From the IMG/VR virus record IMGVR_UViG_3300025789_000188, positions 1-20,360 of that record: a DNA stretch of 20,360 nt; one strand, given 5' to 3'. Below are positions 1 to 7,056 of this stretch, in pieces. The first letter of the stretch is position 1. Each line of letters starts with the position of its first letter. This DNA is from a virus. Made by a program: the position numbers and the translations under genes. Under the pieces are notes generated by a model. The model saw nothing but the letters and a program-made list of their open reading frames with translations. It did not search any database and was not told the DNA's origin.

Positions 1-505
1 TGACGCGCGTATAAAGATCTTTTAGTTCTGGGGGGACATGGTAGATCATGAATTCTGTTAGATCTGTACCCATCTGCTCCAACTGCGTCTTTGCCAAAAC
101 CAACCGAATCGCTATCTCATACGTCTCACCATCTGGATCGTAGATCTTCTCAATCCGTTCTTCTTCAGTCCTAATTGCATCTGCACAAGCTTTGTAGTTC
201 TTGAAGAATGAAACTAGCTGATCTCCAATCTCTGCGTAAATAGCCTTTTCGTCAAACTTTACCTTTTCCTTTTTCTGATTCTTAGGATTAATATCTTGCA
301 GTGTTTTCTTCTCTTCCACCGGAGGGGAAAACAGATTTATTATCCACCCCCATATCCCCTTTACCTCTTTCCCTATTTGTTTAACTTCATTGACAGTCTT
401 TTGTACATCTTTGACAAGTGCTTTGCCTTCGTTGTACATAGCGCACAACTCTTTGACCCCAGTGAATGCGGCATTGGCAGCTTGGAAAAGAAGCAGGAAT
501 TCAAT
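1..505 (-). CDS. Hypothetical phage protein, 3'-truncated, probable ATT start
   Basis: The reverse strand is open for 168 codons from just after the collar-fibre stop to the window edge, so the C-terminus is missing. The product starts hydrophobic (EFLLLFQAANAAF), then has a Lys/Glu/Val-rich amphipathic stretch (KALVKDVQKTVNEVKQIGKE) ending in a Trp-rich patch (GIWGWIINLF). A charged linker and a helical domain rich in Glu, Lys and Tyr follow. This pattern suggests a membrane- or coiled-coil-associated virion or ejection protein, but I do not recognise the family. The frame contains no ATG, GTG or TTG near its beginning. An ATT at 505 lies 6 nt after an AAGGA box and gives a 9-nt gap, typical here. 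The first ATG is at 439, has a poor ribosome site, and would discard the conserved-looking N-terminus. The existence of a gene is well supported; the start is inferred. Confidence 0.75.
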   Translation of the reverse strand, partial: MEFLLLFQAANAAFTGVKELCAMYNEGKALVKDVQKTVNEVKQIGKEVKGIWGWIINLFSPPVEEKKTLQDINPKNQKKEKVKFDEKAIYAEIGDQLVSFFKNYKACADAIRTEEERIEKIYDPDGETYEIAIRLVLAKTQLEQMGTDLTEFMIYHVPPELKDLYTRV

Positions 506-511
506 GGCTGA

Positions 512-516
512 TCCTT
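512..516 (-). promoter_or_regulatory. Shine-Dalgarno box favouring an ATT start
   Basis: AAGGA on the reverse strand overlaps the TAA stop of the collar-fibre gene (515-517) and lies 6 nt before ATT at 505. No standard start codon exists at a workable distance in the open frame, so this box is the main argument for ATT initiation of the truncated downstream gene. Confidence 0.5.
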
Positions 517-2053
517 ATGTTTTGATAATGAAGTAAATGCCTAAATATGGAGAAATCGTACTAAATGCAGTGCTTGATCCAGTTGAGTTTGTACCTGTAA
601 TCCCAGTAGATGCAGCGTTGGTTCCATAAGAAACACTACCACGGGTAGCTCCTGAAAAGAACTGAATACCACCAGAATCACCTGAAGCCCATGTTGTTGG
701 GAAGTTATTTGAGTGGTTATGGGTTGGATCCGTAATACTATGGACGTGGCTTGGAAGTTGTGCAGAAGACGTCAAAGCTGTTGTGGCTGCACCACCCGTA
801 GAAGCTAAGGCAATTGCAGATAAAGTTCCGGTCAAACTTGTAGAAGATAAAGTCTGGGTTACGCTGACCGTATAAACTCCAACCCCACCAAAAGTACCAG
901 ATACAAAACCTGTAATAGTCGTGCCAGAAGCTACGCTACCTCCAGATAAAACTTGATTAACACCAATAGTTCCAGTTCCAAGAGCAGATACAGTTAAAGT
1001 AGTACCCGATATACTTCCAGTAAAAGTCGATGTACTTCCAGAAGTTGCACCAATTGGCATAGCACCAGAATAATTAGGTAGTAAGAAAGTGCCGCTTGAG
1101 CCGCCAAACGTATACCCAATAACCCCAAATAAAGTAGAGTAGGTAGAAGTAGAAACACCCTGGCCGTTGCATATTAAATATCCAGAAGGCGGGCTAGATA
1201 CAGACCACATATTAATAGTTCCTGTTGGAACTCCAACGGGCGTAACAGTATTTTGAACAAAAGCTGTAGTAGCTATGTTTACTGAATTATCCCCAGTGGG
1301 CATAGTTGGAGCCGTTGCCCCCGCAGTGCCTGTAAATGTTGTTCCGCCCGATACCGTCTGAGATATATTAACTGTCCAGGTAGTACCACTTCCGCTGATA
1401 ATCTCGGTTCCGCTTGTAACACCGGTTCCAGAAATCCTTTGACCAGGGAATATTACCCCACTGGCTATGGCGCTAACCGTTAAAGTTGTTCCAGAAATAC
1501 CACCTGTAAATGATGCGGCAGTATAAGCTCCTAAAACCCCGGCAGCAGATAAATTGCCTACATCCGTTGAATTTCCAGTAACGCTTAGGTTACCGTTGAT
1601 ATTAAAGTTACCGGCAGATCCTGTTTGTGCAGAGTAAAAGCCAGCTCCAGATCCTGTGGCATTTGCTGCATCGCAATAGCACTGAGCCGTAGTTCCAGAC
1701 GAGCCGTAAGGAATAGCTAAAGTAGTTGAACCGCCTGTAGCAGACATAGTTATAGTCTGACCGCACAAGTTAACAACAATATACATCTTATTAACCAGGG
1801 GAGCTACGATAGTTACCCCAGCACTTGGGCTTCCTGTAAACACAAGAACCATGCTCCTGGCGTCATCTACAGTACCGTTATATGCCTGTAATGTATAGGT
1901 AGTTAAACCCGTTAAACTGATCGGCCTGACGCCGGAAATAGACTGTTCAAGCAAAGTTCCAAGGTTAGTATTGGTTGTATTACCCCAGGTTCCTGACTGG
2001 TCGCCCGTGCCCATAATGGCCAGTCTTAGTGATGTTGAGTACGTTGTTGACAT
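515..2053 (-). CDS. Tail fibre with phage tail-collar domain
   Basis: A 512-residue receptor-binding or baseplate-type fibre. The N-terminus ([18 protein letters not shown], about residues 7-24) resembles the virion-attachment start of many phage fibres. Residues about 276-335 match the tail-collar family: [47 protein letters not shown]. Residues 436-447 hold a His cluster ([12 protein letters not shown]), like the HxH motifs that bind metal in trimeric fibre tips. The C-terminus [12 protein letters not shown] is the usual end of collar proteins. Two copies of a domain beginning [13 protein letters not shown] occur at residues 182-243 and 344-410. The second interrupts the region between the collar core and the His cluster. 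It has an ATG start and lies last in the fibre array, 9 nt after the repeat-protein gene. A role in host recognition is inferred. Confidence 0.88.
   Translation of the reverse strand: MSTTYSTSLRLAIMGTGDQSGTWGNTTNTNLGTLLEQSISGVRPISLTGLTTYTLQAYNGTVDDARSMVLVFTGSPSAGVTIVAPLVNKMYIVVNLCGQTITMSATGGSTTLAIPYGSSGTTAQCYCDAANATGSGAGFYSAQTGSAGNFNINGNLSVTGNSTDVGNLSAAGVLGAYTAASFTGGISGTTLTVSAIASGVIFPGQRISGTGVTSGTEIISGSGTTWTVNISQTVSGGTTFTGTAGATAPTMPTGDNSVNIATTAFVQNTVTPVGVPTGTINMWSVSSPPSGYLICNGQGVSTSTYSTLFGVIGYTFGGSSGTFLLPNYSGAMPIGATSGSTSTFTGSISGTTLTVSALGTGTIGVNQVLSGGSVASGTTITGFVSGTFGGVGVYTVSVTQTLSSTSLTGTLSAIALASTGGAATTALTSSAQLPSHVHSITDPTHNHSNNFPTTWASGDSGGIQFFSGATRGSVSYGTNAASTGITGTNSTGSSTAFSTISPYLGIYFIIKT
824..1024 (-). 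repeat. Second copy of an [10 protein letters not shown] beta domain
   Basis: Encodes residues 344-410 of the collar fibre. It begins [18 protein letters not shown] and ends in a [12 protein letters not shown]...TGT segment, paralleling the copy at 1325-1510. It has a few extra residues in the middle, including a Gly/Val-rich loop. The nucleotide sequences have diverged, so this is an old or diversified duplication. Confidence 0.75.
1325..1510 (-). repeat. First copy of an [10 protein letters not shown] beta domain
   Basis: Encodes residues 182-243 of the collar fibre: [18 protein letters not shown], then a turn-rich part ([15 protein letters not shown]), then [19 protein letters not shown]. 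It shares its start, central S/T-G-T-x-I motif and ending with the copy at 824-1024. Such domains are common as mobile beta-rich modules in phage structural proteins. Confidence 0.75.
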
Positions 2054-2062
2054 AGTAAGTCC

Positions 2063-2788
2063 TTACTGACTGTTGTTTATCTTTACCCAAACGGTTGTTT
2101 GACCGTTATTGAGCTGTGTCCAAGTTTCTGATTGACTGTCATTGATCTGCGCCCAAGATGTACTTTGAGCACTATTTACCTGGGTCCATGTCTCAGACTG
2201 TGCATCGTTTACCGCAGCCCAAGTCACTATCTGACTATCGTTGATTCTAAACCAACCCCCCACGGCGTTCAAGTCAAGGAATGAAAGCAGCTCGGTTATA
2301 GCCTCGACAAACTGGGCGGTAATAGTTGGGGAATCTTTAAGGCTAAACGCCTCCGTTATGCTGACCGAGGTGTTGACATTAGCCGTTGAGGAGTCGGCTA
2401 AGCTGAAGTTCTGGGTAATAGACTGGAGGAAAGCTGAAGTCTGGGTGCTTGAGTCTGCAAATATCAGGTTTTCTGAGATAGAGTTAACAAAAGCCCAAGA
2501 CTGCGTGTTGGAATCGGCTAAGCTAAAGTTCTCTGAGCGCGTCTCAAGGAATGAGGACTGCTGAGTATTTGAATCGGCAAAAGATACTGGCTCCCCGATA
2601 CCTTCGATATAAGTGTCAATCTCGCTGTTAAAGTCAGTAAAGATTAAAGGCTCTGATAAAGCCAAAGGGAAATTGGCGGTAATGGTCGGAGTATCCGCAA
2701 ACCCAACGTTCTGAGTAATCGTTAAGATGTACTGAGTTGACCCTAGGGAAGCAAAGGGTGGTTGGGCAAATGCGGCGTATCCAAACAA
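2063..2788 (-). CDS. Repeat-built tail/fibre protein (20-aa and 11-aa repeats)
   Basis: A 241-residue protein made almost wholly of repeats. After a short leader (MFGYAAFAQPPFASLG), residues 24-178 are nearly eight units of exactly 20 residues with the pattern I-S/T-E-x-hydrophobic-S-F/L-A-D-S-x-T-x(5)-F-x(3). Residues 182-241 are five full 11-residue units plus a partial one, pattern I/V-N-D-S/A-Q-S-x-x-W-x-Q. The regular hydrophobic spacing suggests a fibrous beta structure. Its position between the C1q-like gene and the collar fibre supports a fibre role. The start is TTG at 2788, directly after the TAA of the gene before it, with GAGG about 9 nt upstream. The sequence from this TTG looks like a normal leader. 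The exact function is unknown. Confidence 0.8.
   Translation of the reverse strand: MFGYAAFAQPPFASLGSTQYILTITQNVGFADTPTITANFPLALSEPLIFTDFNSEIDTYIEGIGEPVSFADSNTQQSSFLETRSENFSLADSNTQSWAFVNSISENLIFADSSTQTSAFLQSITQNFSLADSSTANVNTSVSITEAFSLKDSPTITAQFVEAITELLSFLDLNAVGGWFRINDSQIVTWAAVNDAQSETWTQVNSAQSTSWAQINDSQSETWTQLNNGQTTVWVKINNSQ
2066..2245 (-). repeat. 33-nt in-frame tandem repeats (11-aa NDSQ..W units)
   Basis: Five full 11-residue units plus a partial sixth, for example INDSQIVTWAA, VNDAQSETWTQ, INDSQSETWTQ and LNNGQTTVWVK. Asn, Gln and Trp keep fixed positions. The DNA copies differ mainly by substitutions, so selection has kept the protein pattern. Confidence 0.9.
2255..2719 (-). repeat. 60-nt in-frame tandem repeats (20-aa FADS.T units)
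   Basis: Seven complete units and one partial unit of exactly 20 residues run without spacers. Unit starts are ITQNVGFADT, LSEPLIFTDF, IGEPVSFADS, RSENFSLADS, ISENLIFADS, ITQNFSLADS, ITEAFSLKDS and ITELLSFLDL. The period is invariant although the sequences differ. Confidence 0.9.
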
Positions 2789-3241
2789 TTAAGCAGACCT
2801 CACTAAACAACCTGAAAAATTAGTATACGTTAACCCCGCAATAATTTGAGTTCCTCCAGAATAAACCCAAATTTCAAAAAAATCTGAAGTCCCGTTTGCT
2901 TGCATTAAAGTTGAAATATTTAAAATTTGAGAACTTGCTCCGGAGCCTGTTGGAGTTGAACTTCCTTGCATAATTACACTGTTGTTTTTGTAAAGTGCAA
3001 TATATCCGTTAATACCGGAACCTCCAAGTTGCGCCTGACCGTTTAATTGATAGTAACCCGCAATAGTAGGTGTAAATCTGTATGTTGAGGTGTTATTAAA
3101 GTTTGTATTTGTATCAAATACTTTTGTATCGAAAAGAACTTTTGTCCATGTGTTTGCCGTAATTGTTTGTGTAGTACCTAAACTAACTAAAAAAGCAGGA
3201 CCACCTAAAGACATTTGAGGCTGAACTTGGGTTAATGACAT
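2789..3241 (-). CDS. C1q/TNF-like domain tail protein
   Basis: 150 residues whose whole length resembles the C1q/TNF-like jelly roll found in some phage fibres. It has TKVLFDTKVFDTNTNFNN (about 34-51), then YRFTPTIAGYYQLNGQAQL, an IALYKNNSVI strand, and a final ...FSGCLVRS strand. These domains form compact trimers and usually bind a receptor or cap a fibre. The ATG at 3241 has AAGGA 7 nt upstream. The gene lies between a polyglycine adhesin and the repeat protein, whose TTG start immediately follows this stop. The fold call is from motif memory; receptor binding is inferred. Confidence 0.72.
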   Translation of the reverse strand: MSLTQVQPQMSLGGPAFLVSLGTTQTITANTWTKVLFDTKVFDTNTNFNNTSTYRFTPTIAGYYQLNGQAQLGGSGINGYIALYKNNSVIMQGSSTPTGSGASSQILNISTLMQANGTSDFFEIWVYSGGTQIIAGLTYTNFSGCLVRSA

Positions 3242-3270
3242 AGTTATTCCTTACTTATATAGTGTGTTGG

Positions 3271-3921
3271 TTACCATTCAAATATAACAATACCATTTCC
3301 GCCAGGCTGTGAATTTGGATAAGTAGCATTGAATGCGCCTCCTCCACCAGCCCCATAAGCATTTGAAGAGCCATAGTTTAGACCTCCAGCCGCACCTCCT
3401 CCGTTACCACCACCGCCACCACCGCCACCAAAAATACTTGCACCACCTAATCCCGCCACGTTGTAGTTCGTACCAACTGCTGAACCACCCGCACCACCTG
3501 GAATATTTAACGTTGCATTTGAACAAGTTCCACCAGGTCCCCCTCCATAAGCACTTACAGCACCAGTACCACCAGTGGCAGTAATAGTTGTAATAGTTTG
3601 AGTTCCTGAAGAAATGCTCGAACTAGTCCCTGAGTTTCCAAAAACACCTGCTGCGCTTACCGATGCACCACCCGATCCAACAGTTACAGAAATTGTGTTT
3701 CCAGGAGTTAAGCTAGTAAGCCAAGAAATTCCAGCACCTGCAGCTCCTCCACCAGCTCCACCTTGGTTTCCAGCAATAGGGCCACCTCCAGAACCGCCAC
3801 CGCCAACAACAGTAACTTTGAGTGCTGTAACTCCTGTCGGTATAGTAAATGTTCCACTGGATGTAAATGCTTGTCCGTAAACACCGGGTAATACAGATGC
3901 TATGTATACTGCATTGGTCAT
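3271..3921 (-). CDS. Glycine-rich tail adhesin
   Basis: 216 residues. The N-terminus (FTSSGTFTIPTGVTALKVTVVG, about 19-40, shown in part: SGTFTIPTGVTALKVTVVG) is the usual entry strand of phage glycine-rich domain proteins. Long Gly runs follow at about 40-63, 126-148, 165-180 (eight Gly in a row at 165-172) and 190-195. The end, PGGNGIVIFEW, is typical of the family. Polyglycine segments of this kind form packed polyglycine-II helices in the known T-even-type adhesins, with variable loops between them that contact the host. The gene starts with ATG in an ATGA overlap with the tail-fibre-assembly-like gene before it. That fits a fibre tip made next to its helper. A receptor role is inferred. 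Confidence 0.8.
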   Translation of the reverse strand: MTNAVYIASVLPGVYGQAFTSSGTFTIPTGVTALKVTVVGGGGSGGGPIAGNQGGAGGGAAGAGISWLTSLTPGNTISVTVGSGGASVSAAGVFGNSGTSSSISSGTQTITTITATGGTGAVSAYGGGPGGTCSNATLNIPGGAGGSAVGTNYNVAGLGGASIFGGGGGGGGNGGGAAGGLNYGSSNAYGAGGGGAFNATYPNSQPGGNGIVIFEW

Positions 3922-4187
3922 ACTGTTACTCCAGTCAAAGCTGTTATTTCAGCAGAGGTTAGTCCTAGTGCTGTTAGCTTAGATATTGCAGATGCTTTAG
4001 CCGTTGCTTGGGATTGTTCATTAGCAGTTTCTTGGGCTTGTAGCCTAACTATTTCATCTTCTATTTGTTTATCAGTCAAATTGCATTCAGTTGGCTTAAT
4101 CCATTGAACGACAACATCATTTTCCATGATAAGTTCTGCACCAGGTATTAAAGATACAATTGCATCATGTTTTCTTATTATTCTCAT
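3918..4187 (-). CDS. Small tail-fibre-assembly-like protein (copy B)
   Basis: 89 residues. The C-terminal part, KASAISKLTALGLTSAEITAL (about 63-83, key residues A-KL-ALG-T-EI), matches the helical end of phage tail-fibre assembly or fibre-associated small proteins. The same element ends the protein at 5723-6010 (SAMAKLNALGITADEI). The middle is a charged helix rich in Gln and Glu. It overlaps both neighbours by ATGA, so it is probably translationally coupled between the MYIGN fibre and the Gly-rich adhesin. A chaperone role for one of these is inferred from family resemblance only. Confidence 0.62.
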   Translation of the reverse strand: MRIIRKHDAIVSLIPGAELIMENDVVVQWIKPTECNLTDKQIEDEIVRLQAQETANEQSQATAKASAISKLTALGLTSAEITALTGVTV

Positions 4188-5233
4188 CCTGCAATCTCCA
4201 TAGCAATAAGTTGGTTCAAGTTAGTAGCACTATAGTCATTTAAATAAACCGTTGAGGAAGTTGTTGCTAAACCAATTTGATAAGATATTGCAGAGGTTGT
4301 TGCAGGTGAGTCAACAAAATTATATGAGGTATTTGTCCAATTTCTATTAACGGTAAAACTATCCGTGAATATTCCATTACCAGCAGAAACATTAGTTCCA
4401 TTACGCATAAATGTAAAGTATGTATATGCGTTCATTTGAACACTTAAAGAGCAAAACAAAAATATTCTGCTACTCGTACTATTTGGCGTAATAGATAGTG
4501 TCGGCCCAATTCCTGCAAAAGTTGCACTACTACTAGAATACCTTGCATTTATATTAGCTGTTACAACTTGCAGTATTCCGCCTGTTTGTGCCGCCATTGG
4601 TCTTCCACTACTATTAAGTATTGACCCGCTTGTTACAGTTGGCGTTGTCATAGATGGAGTAACTAAAGACAGGCTAGATGCTAATTGGCTAGACCCAACT
4701 GCGCCTGAAGCTATATAAGAACCTGTCACCGCGCCCGCAGTAGCAGGAATAGCATTAAGAACTGAGCTAACCAGGAAGCTCTCTATCGTTACCGTATCCC
4801 CTGTTGTACATCCATTGTTTAAAACTACCGTAGTTCCGTTGGTCGCTGTGTAGTCTGGGGTCGGCAGGTATACACCGTTTCTGTATACGTTAATAAATCC
4901 TGCTGTGTAGCTAGGCGGTGTAAATGTAGTCTGTCCTGATGTTGCAGTAAAGTTAGTTACTGTTCTGTAAGCCGTTGTTGTGACATTAGACGCAGGTATG
5001 CCTAAATACCTGGCTGATATATTTCCTGTTCCGCTTGGCGGTGCGCCCGAGAAGGTCAGCGTTGTACCTGATACTGAATATGTACTCGGATCTTGAACGA
5101 CACCTGATACAACCACCAAGACGGACGCAGTGTTCGCAGGTGCAACAGACATTGTAAAAACAGTAGTTGAGTTATTCCCGTTGAACGTATCTACTACGAA
5201 CGCTATTTGGTACGGTTGATTTCCAATGTACAT
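4184..5233 (-). CDS. Modular tail fibre B (MYIGN start, two N-terminal beta modules)
   Basis: 349 residues in three parts. Residues 15-76 form a module with STTVFTMS, LVVVSGVVQDP, TYSVSGTTLTFSGAPPSG. Residues 92-153 are a second module of the same plan: FTATSGQTTFTP, FINVYRNGVYL, DYTATNGTTVVL, GDTVTIESF. Such modules recur in T7-like and cyanophage fibre stems. The C-terminus (about 218-349) resembles the neighbouring protein at 5234-5719, with LSITPNSTSSRIFLF and FVDSPATTSAISYQI. The gene follows its neighbour as TAAATG and ends in an ATGA overlap with the small assembly-like gene. It therefore looks like a fusion of two module types seen separately next door. A receptor-binding role is inferred. 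Confidence 0.78.
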   Translation of the reverse strand: MYIGNQPYQIAFVVDTFNGNNSTTVFTMSVAPANTASVLVVVSGVVQDPSTYSVSGTTLTFSGAPPSGTGNISARYLGIPASNVTTTAYRTVTNFTATSGQTTFTPPSYTAGFINVYRNGVYLPTPDYTATNGTTVVLNNGCTTGDTVTIESFLVSSVLNAIPATAGAVTGSYIASGAVGSSQLASSLSLVTPSMTTPTVTSGSILNSSGRPMAAQTGGILQVVTANINARYSSSSATFAGIGPTLSITPNSTSSRIFLFCSLSVQMNAYTYFTFMRNGTNVSAGNGIFTDSFTVNRNWTNTSYNFVDSPATTSAISYQIGLATTSSTVYLNDYSATNLNQLIAMEIAG

Positions 5234-5719
5234 TTAGCGAATTTCCTTAAGTATTATTATTGATGTTTGCCCATTGGCATTTATAGTTCCTGTACCTGCA
5301 TTAACACCCCAATATACAGTATAAGTTGTGCTTGAAGTTGTTGCAGGAGAATCTAAATATTGCCAAGACAAATTACTTTGTACTGAGCTTCCTGGTGAAT
5401 ATAAAAGCCCAAAACTTTGAGTAATACCTGAACCCCCAGCAAGATTTGTAGAATTTCTATAAGTAGTTGCTGAAACATAATCACCCGCCCCAGGCGTATT
5501 AACATCAACTAAGGTTACAGCTATTAATATCTTACTTGTTGAGAACTGTGGAGTAATTGAAGCTGTTAATCCTAATGAAACAAATGATGTTGAGGATGTA
5601 GTAAGTCCTCCTCCTATAGTACCCTGCACAACCTGAATCACCGACCCAGTTGGCATATTAACAGCCGTTATGATCTGACTTTGGGATAAACCTGTATTGT
5701 CTATTGTTGAGAGTGGCAT
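5234..5719 (-). CDS. Tail fibre tip-type protein (DSPATTS domain)
   Basis: 161 residues, nearly all one beta-rich domain. After a short lead (MPLSTIDNTGLSQSQI) it has PTGSVIQVVQGTIGG, SFVSLGLTASITP, STSKILIAVTL, an ATTYRNSTNLAGG loop, QYLDSPATTSSTTYTVYWGV and a final SIIILKEI strand. This domain is widespread as the C-terminal part of phage fibres. Here it stands alone, and a related copy ends the fibre at 4184-5233. It could be a separate fibre-tip subunit. The ATG start follows the small assembly-like gene by 3 nt. Confidence 0.72.
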   Translation of the reverse strand: MPLSTIDNTGLSQSQIITAVNMPTGSVIQVVQGTIGGGLTTSSTSFVSLGLTASITPQFSTSKILIAVTLVDVNTPGAGDYVSATTYRNSTNLAGGSGITQSFGLLYSPGSSVQSNLSWQYLDSPATTSSTTYTVYWGVNAGTGTINANGQTSIIILKEIR

Positions 5720-5722
5720 GGT

Positions 5723-6010
5723 TTAACCTAGTATAGATTTGATCTCATCTGCTGTAATGCCAAGCGCATTTAGTTTGGCCATTGCTGACGCTCTTGTTGA
5801 TGCTGCTGTTGTAATTAATGCTTGCAATGCTGTCTTATCTGCATCGTGTTGCGTTTGGTTATACACAATTTCCCCGTTAACTAATGTTAAATACGGGTAC
5901 TTATCAAACGTAAATGATGTAGGAATAAGCACCGCATCTGACGGTATAAGCGATACCTGCGTATCATCAAACCCCCAAGTTTTATTATCAGGTGTTATAT
6001 AGTGGTTCAT
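5723..6010 (-). CDS. Small tail-fibre-assembly-like protein (copy A)
   Basis: 95 residues. The N-terminal half is beta-rich (YITPDNKTWGFDDTQVSLIP) with an IPTSFTFDKYPYLTLVNGEI stretch. The C-terminal helix ends RASAMAKLNALGITADEIKS, the element found at the end of tail-fibre assembly and related small phage proteins. Its ATG overlaps the stop of the large fibre (ATGA at 6010-6007). It pairs with the fibre before it just as the protein at 3918-4187 pairs with its own fibre. Role as fibre chaperone or fibre cap is inferred. Confidence 0.65.
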   Translation of the reverse strand: MNHYITPDNKTWGFDDTQVSLIPSDAVLIPTSFTFDKYPYLTLVNGEIVYNQTQHDADKTALQALITTAASTRASAMAKLNALGITADEIKSILG

Positions 6011-7047
6011 CGTAATTCAACCCAAGTATTAAGTGCGCCACTACCGCCATTCGTAGCCACGCTATATGTAGCACCGACTGGAACAACTCCGCAAACCGGA
6101 CCAAAATAATTTGTTGTAGGAGCTTGCATACTTGTAAAAACAACAACACTGCTAACCGTTAAACTTGTTGCATATCCTACAGTATTAGATCCAGTCATTA
6201 CAAAAACAAATATGGGTCTTCCAGTTGAATTGGTGTAAGTTGTACCAAGTGCCCTACTTCCTGTTACGCTCGTCCATGTTTGAGGACTATATCCTAATGA
6301 AGTAGATGTTTGTGTGCTTGTATCTGAAAAAGTAATATATTTGCTTGAGCCTAATTGAACGCCTGTACTTGTTATTTGTGCAGAATATGCAGATTTAGCC
6401 TGACCAAATCCACCAGTGTAAAACTGAATGGCGTTAGATGTCCCTGTGCTGTCAGTAGCAATAACTAAATTACCCGTAGTTCCTGATCCGCTTGGAGCGG
6501 ACATCAACAAATAACCTTCATTAGCACCTGTAGTCGTATAACTTGAATTGTTATATGTTGAGCTGGTAATGCCCATGTCCACCCAGCCCGATGCGTCATT
6601 ACCGTTATTTGGGTATGCTGAAAAATCAGCAGAACTATTCGCACCGTTAAAAGTGTTATAGATGTACGTTTGGATATAGTTATTAGCTGATCCGGTACTA
6701 CCTGTAATTGGGTTTGTAGCGCCGCCCAAAGGAGCAGATGTGCCTGTGTAAACCGGCCCTGTTACCTGGTATGAATTCGTAGGAACAATAACCTGTACAA
6801 GTAAGCTCGTGTACTGAACCCAAATATTATTTGTACCGCTTGGGGGTGCAGAAGCAAACGTAATCGTATTGCCTGAAACTGTATAAGCTGATCCTGGGTT
6901 CTGTGTGACGTTAGCTACTACCACTAACATCTGATATGTAGATGCAACCGGACGAGACAGTGTAAAAACTGTGGTCGAGGCATTCCCGCTGAAGAAGTCT
7001 ACAGCAGGTGTGTAAGCTTGGTTGTTTGGGGTATTGCCTATATACAC
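6007..7047 (-). CDS. Modular tail fibre A (MYIGN start)
   Basis: 346 residues. Residues 15-80 are a stem module (ASTTVFTLSR, LVVVANVTQNP, YTVSGNTITFASAPPSG), related to that of the fibre at 4184-5233, which also starts MYIGN. Residues about 125-228 resemble a domain frequent in cyanophage-type fibres: SADFSAYPNNG, GWVDMGITSSTYN, NEGYLLMS, NAIQFYTGG. Residues about 256-346 form a C-terminal beta domain beginning TWTSVTGSRALGTTYTNSTG and ending LNTWVELR. The start is GTG at 7047 with AAGGA 6 nt upstream. This start is supported because GTG is followed by the same YIGN as the sister gene. A receptor-binding role is inferred. Confidence 0.78.
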   Translation of the reverse strand: MYIGNTPNNQAYTPAVDFFSGNASTTVFTLSRPVASTYQMLVVVANVTQNPGSAYTVSGNTITFASAPPSGTNNIWVQYTSLLVQVIVPTNSYQVTGPVYTGTSAPLGGATNPITGSTGSANNYIQTYIYNTFNGANSSADFSAYPNNGNDASGWVDMGITSSTYNNSSYTTTGANEGYLLMSAPSGSGTTGNLVIATDSTGTSNAIQFYTGGFGQAKSAYSAQITSTGVQLGSSKYITFSDTSTQTSTSLGYSPQTWTSVTGSRALGTTYTNSTGRPIFVFVMTGSNTVGYATSLTVSSVVVFTSMQAPTTNYFGPVCGVVPVGATYSVATNGGSGALNTWVELR

Positions 7048-7056
7048 AACTAATCC

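Noticed and set aside
296-511. 71-codon plus-strand frame at the left end
   Set aside because: It is antisense to the truncated minus-strand gene; its Tyr/Pro/Phe-rich product looks random and no ribosome site precedes it.
2255-2719. CRISPR-like regular repeats
   Set aside because: The 60-nt units are contiguous, divergent and in frame, with no spacers, so they are protein-coding repeats.
3333-3880. Plus-strand frames rich in His/Pro (3333-3584 and 3614-3880)
   Set aside because: They are the complement of Gly-rich codons in the adhesin gene and have no ribosome sites.
515-5719. Diversity-generating retroelement target in the fibre genes
   Set aside because: No reverse transcriptase or template/variable repeat pair is visible in the window.
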